Origin: Candidatus Sulfopaludibacter sp. SbA3
GTDB taxonomy: Bacteria; Acidobacteriota; Terriglobia; 20CM-2-55-15
Assembly (NCBI GenBank): GCA_945861845.1
Contig: CAMAWS010000124.1
Span: 1 to 8,168 of the forward strand
Length of the DNA stretch: 8,168 nucleotides
Direction of reading: 5' to 3'
Part shown: piece by piece, positions 6,862 through 8,168 of the stretch
Numbering within the stretch: position 1 is the first letter of the stretch
Layout: every line of letters begins with the position of its first letter
Notes under the pieces: model-generated
Seen by the model: only the letters and a program-made list of their open reading frames with translations
Database searches by the model: none
Told to the model about the DNA's origin: nothing
Program-made: the position numbers and the translations under genes

Positions 6862-7264
6862 TGGTTGCCCGACTACCGCGTAGGACCTGCAGTTCGGACG
6901 GACATACGACCAGATAACGTCCCCATGTTGTACGCCGCGGCTCACTTGGCTGCCCGCGCCAACATCGGCGGGAGCGCAGCCTGATACGACGCTAACGGCC
7001 CACCCCACTCCGGGCGGAACGCCGTCCACACCCACGCCCGACCCGCAGCCCGCCGCAACGCCCCCATTGCAGACGCATGTTGAACTGACGTTCAGCGCCG
7101 ACTGCAACCAGCTTTTCACCGCATGGAACGCCATCGCCAATCTCGCCGACATGGCCGGGATAGTCACCGCCACGATCCGTGCTGAAAAATCCGAAGGCTT
7201 TGACAAAGCGAAGCTCCAAAACGGCGTGATGGAACCGCTGCGCGAGGCGGACTTGATTCCGTAG
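6862..7264 (+). pseudogene. Frameshifted 3'-terminal fragment of a larger gene
   Basis: Two plus-strand stretches look like protein but lie in different frames. From about 6862 to 6972 one frame reads DYRVGPAVRTDIRPDNVPM followed by LYAAAHLAARANIG, then stops at 6982-6984. From about 6974 to 7264 the next frame reads a Pro/Thr-rich linker (PTPGGTPSTPTPDPQPAA), then about 60 residues of compact domain containing LFTAWNAIANLADMAGIV and EGFDKAKLQNGVMEPLREADLIP, ending in TAG at 7264. No good start codon or ribosome site exists; the only one in the second frame is a TTG at 7067, inside the linker. I read this as the C-terminus of a lost large protein with one frameshift. The ending reminds me of the C-termini of large DUF499-type ATPases, but that is recollection only. 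It points away from the kinase gene, and its missing 5' part would lie where the kinase begins. Confidence 0.55.
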
Positions 7265-7448
7265 CCGGCCTCCACGTTCGATCAATCGGTTCGTGGATCA
7301 AGTTCGCGCTTCTGGTGAAATCTTCCATAGAGTGTGCAAATCTCGCGGGGGTCGATGTAGCCTCCCCGCGACGGCAGGCCCCTTGAACGAGCTTCATATA
7401 CACGTTGGCGAATTTATGAAATCGCGTATTTGCTTCTGCCTTGCCCGC
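7265..7448. other. Intergenic stretch with a GC-rich hairpin
   Basis: This lies between the gene fragment and the secreted-protein gene, which converge on it. It contains an eight-pair stem, TCGCGGGG at 7343-7350 with CCCCGCGA at 7364-7371 and a 13-base loop. Neither side is followed by a T run, so it is not a clear intrinsic terminator, although it is placed where one would be useful. Nothing else is supported here. Confidence 0.5.
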
Positions 7449-7937
7449 CTACTGCCGGTCATACACGACCGTATTCACGACCTGTTGTCCTTGAGCATTC
7501 GGCGTGGTGCTCGTCACGGTCATGACCTTGTCATCGGCTGAGATCGTTATCTTGCTGGTTGTGGTGACCCGACCGTCCTCCTTGACGACGGTGGTGTAGG
7601 TGCGTTCGTCAATTTGAGTGTATGCGTTCGTGACCACGGCTTCTACACCTTGCAGCGTGTAGTCTTTCGCATCGAGTTTTCCCCTCCATTCCCAATGCGT
7701 GACTCCTCCCCGCGTGCCGACGATGTCGTAAATGACCTTCAGGCCGTCTTCCCACGGCGCGATCTTGCAGGTCACGCGGCGGTACGGTGCCCCGTCAGCG
7801 AACGTCGATTCGGCAAGGTTGACGCGCCAGGTTCCGAGCAAGGGCTGCAGGCCTTGTGCCCAAATGGGAAACGGTAACGAAGGCGCCGCGATGATTGTTA
7901 CTATTCCGGCGGCAAGGAAGATTGATCGCAGGGACAT
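7449..7937 (-). CDS. Small secreted beta-rich protein of unknown function
   Basis: A 162-residue protein from the ATG at 7937, with a signal peptide (basic SLR start, hydrophobic core about 6-20, likely cleavage near PIWAQ at 24-28), then about 135 residues rich in alternating beta strands. The mature part starts LLGTWRVNLAESTFADG, a pattern I associate with abundant, uncharacterised periplasmic proteins of Acidobacteria that look like small lipocalin-type barrels. The later segments TYTTVVKEDGRVTTTSKIT (113-131) and ADDKVMTVTSTTPNAQGQQ (134-152) fit that family. An in-frame ATG at 7961 would add eight residues, but a promoter overlaps that codon and predicts transcription starting about two to six bases before the 7937 ATG, so the shorter start is preferred. 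No function can be assigned. The gene is single, with the intron behind it. Confidence 0.8.
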   Translation of the reverse strand: MSLRSIFLAAGIVTIIAAPSLPFPIWAQGLQPLLGTWRVNLAESTFADGAPYRRVTCKIAPWEDGLKVIYDIVGTRGGVTHWEWRGKLDAKDYTLQGVEAVVTNAYTQIDERTYTTVVKEDGRVTTTSKITISADDKVMTVTSTTPNAQGQQVVNTVVYDRQ

Positions 7938-7946
7938 GGCTTGAGG

Positions 7947-7974
7947 ATAGTACGGTTTCATTGGCGCTTGTCAA
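7947..7974 (-). promoter_or_regulatory. Sigma-70-type promoter of the secreted-protein gene
   Basis: On the minus strand a perfect -35 TTGACA (7974-7969) is followed after 16 bases by TACTAT (7952-7947), four of six matches to TATAAT. Initiation would fall around 7943-7939, only a few bases before the ATG at 7937, giving a leaderless or nearly leaderless message. This fits the lack of a Shine-Dalgarno sequence before that ATG. Confidence 0.55.
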
Positions 7975-8032
7975 CCGGCGTGGCCGCCAGGCAGTGGGTC
8001 ATTTTGAAATATCTCAATTAGCCGGTAGAGTA

Positions 8033-8066
8033 GGCGAATAGGCGACCCGAAGGCGACCTATTCGCC
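8033..8066 (-). ncRNA. Group II intron domain VI hairpin
   Basis: A ten-pair stem, GGCGAATAGG (8066-8057 on the minus strand) with CCTATTCGCC (8042-8033), is capped by a further C(TTCG)G tetraloop hairpin. It sits seven bases after domain V and just before the intron's 3' tail, where domain VI belongs. The branch-point adenosine is expected on the 3' side near the base of the stem, most likely the A in CCTACTC (8032). That assignment is inference. Confidence 0.65.
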
Positions 8067-8073
8067 CCTCGTC

Positions 8074-8106
8074 GAACCGGACATGAAGATTTCCCTCATC
8101 CGGCTC
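8074..8106 (-). ncRNA. Group II intron domain V (catalytic hairpin)
   Basis: On the minus strand the 33 bases open with GAGCCGGA and close with TCCGGTTC, forming an eight-pair lower stem that includes the catalytic AGC triad. Above it a six-pair stem TGAGGG/TCTTCA carries an A-rich loop within GGGAAAT. A two-base TG bulge lies on the 3' side between the stems, exactly where domain V has its conserved bulge. It is one base shorter than the usual 34. Confidence 0.8.
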
Positions 8107-8168
8107 TCATGTAAACAATCGACCAGAGCGGCGCGGCGGAGACAAATAATGCAGACCAAGCTGCCGCA

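Larger units (their letters stand above)
8025..8168 (-). mobile_element. 3' end of a group II intron, body beyond the window
   Basis: Read on the minus strand, the sequence ends with a domain V hairpin, a GACGAGG linker, a domain VI hairpin and a CTACTCTAC tail that ends in AC, the AY end expected at a group II intron 3' splice site (about 8025). The rest of the intron, including any reverse transcriptase/maturase, lies past 8168. A TGA at 8109-8107, one base before domain V, closes a short open frame reaching the window edge (8166-8107). It could be the end of the intron protein, but 19 residues are too few to say. The intron has its 3' end facing the promoter of the secreted-protein gene about 50 bases away and is in the same orientation as that gene. 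Confidence 0.75.

Noticed and set aside
6823..7275. A 150-codon minus-strand open frame directly upstream of the kinase, considered as a hipB-like antitoxin
   Set aside because: Its composition (Gly/Val/Ser-rich and low complexity opposite a Pro/Thr-rich linker) is that of an antisense shadow. It has no helix-turn-helix pattern, and the opposite strand carries the more protein-like sequence.
7343..7371. GC-rich hairpin as a rho-independent terminator
   Set aside because: The stem is strong, but neither strand has a following T run.
8107..8166. 19-codon minus-strand frame at the window edge as the C-terminus of the intron maturase
   Set aside because: The position just before domain V is suggestive, but the stretch is too short and has no maturase motif, so it is not listed as a gene.

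Overview
The window looks like chromosomal DNA of a GC-rich soil-type bacterium, most plausibly an Acidobacteriota member of the Bryobacter/Solibacter kind. The basis is indirect: a fused AroD-AroE enzyme, a small secreted beta-rich protein of a type I associate with Acidobacteria, a large DoxX-like membrane protein with a soluble tail, and bacterial group II intron RNA. No rRNA or other phylogenetic marker is present, so the assignment is an inference.

Left part (1-3295, minus strand): a tight amino-acid biosynthesis operon read right to left: cysK (cysteine synthase), an aroD-aroE fusion (two consecutive shikimate-pathway steps in one chain) and thrB (homoserine kinase). cysK and aroDE are separated by about one base. 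aroDE and thrB share an ATGA stop/start overlap, so translation is probably coupled. A run of 13 C follows thrB at the window edge.

Middle (3296-5145): a 396-base divergent spacer contains a 154-base near-perfect palindrome (62-base arms, 30-base loop) that looks like a mobile or REP/MITE-like element. Next comes a plus-strand gene for a polytopic DoxX-like membrane protein with a soluble C-terminal domain.

Accessory part (5146-7264): a two-gene minus-strand cassette encodes a compact HipA-like kinase, followed with an ATGA overlap by a protein that joins a HipA N-subdomain-like region to a HIRAN-like domain. This is the most interesting locus. It resembles a split HipA toxin system (compare HipS/HipT of HipBST), but no HipB-type DNA-binding partner is visible and a HIRAN-like module has been added. 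Directly upstream, on the opposite strand, lies a truncated and apparently frameshifted 3' end of an unrelated larger gene, which suggests the cassette arrived by insertion or deletion.

Right end (7265-8168): a small secreted beta-rich protein on the minus strand has a recognisable promoter placed so that its message would be almost leaderless. Behind it is the 3' end (domains V and VI) of a group II intron on the minus strand, whose body lies beyond the window.
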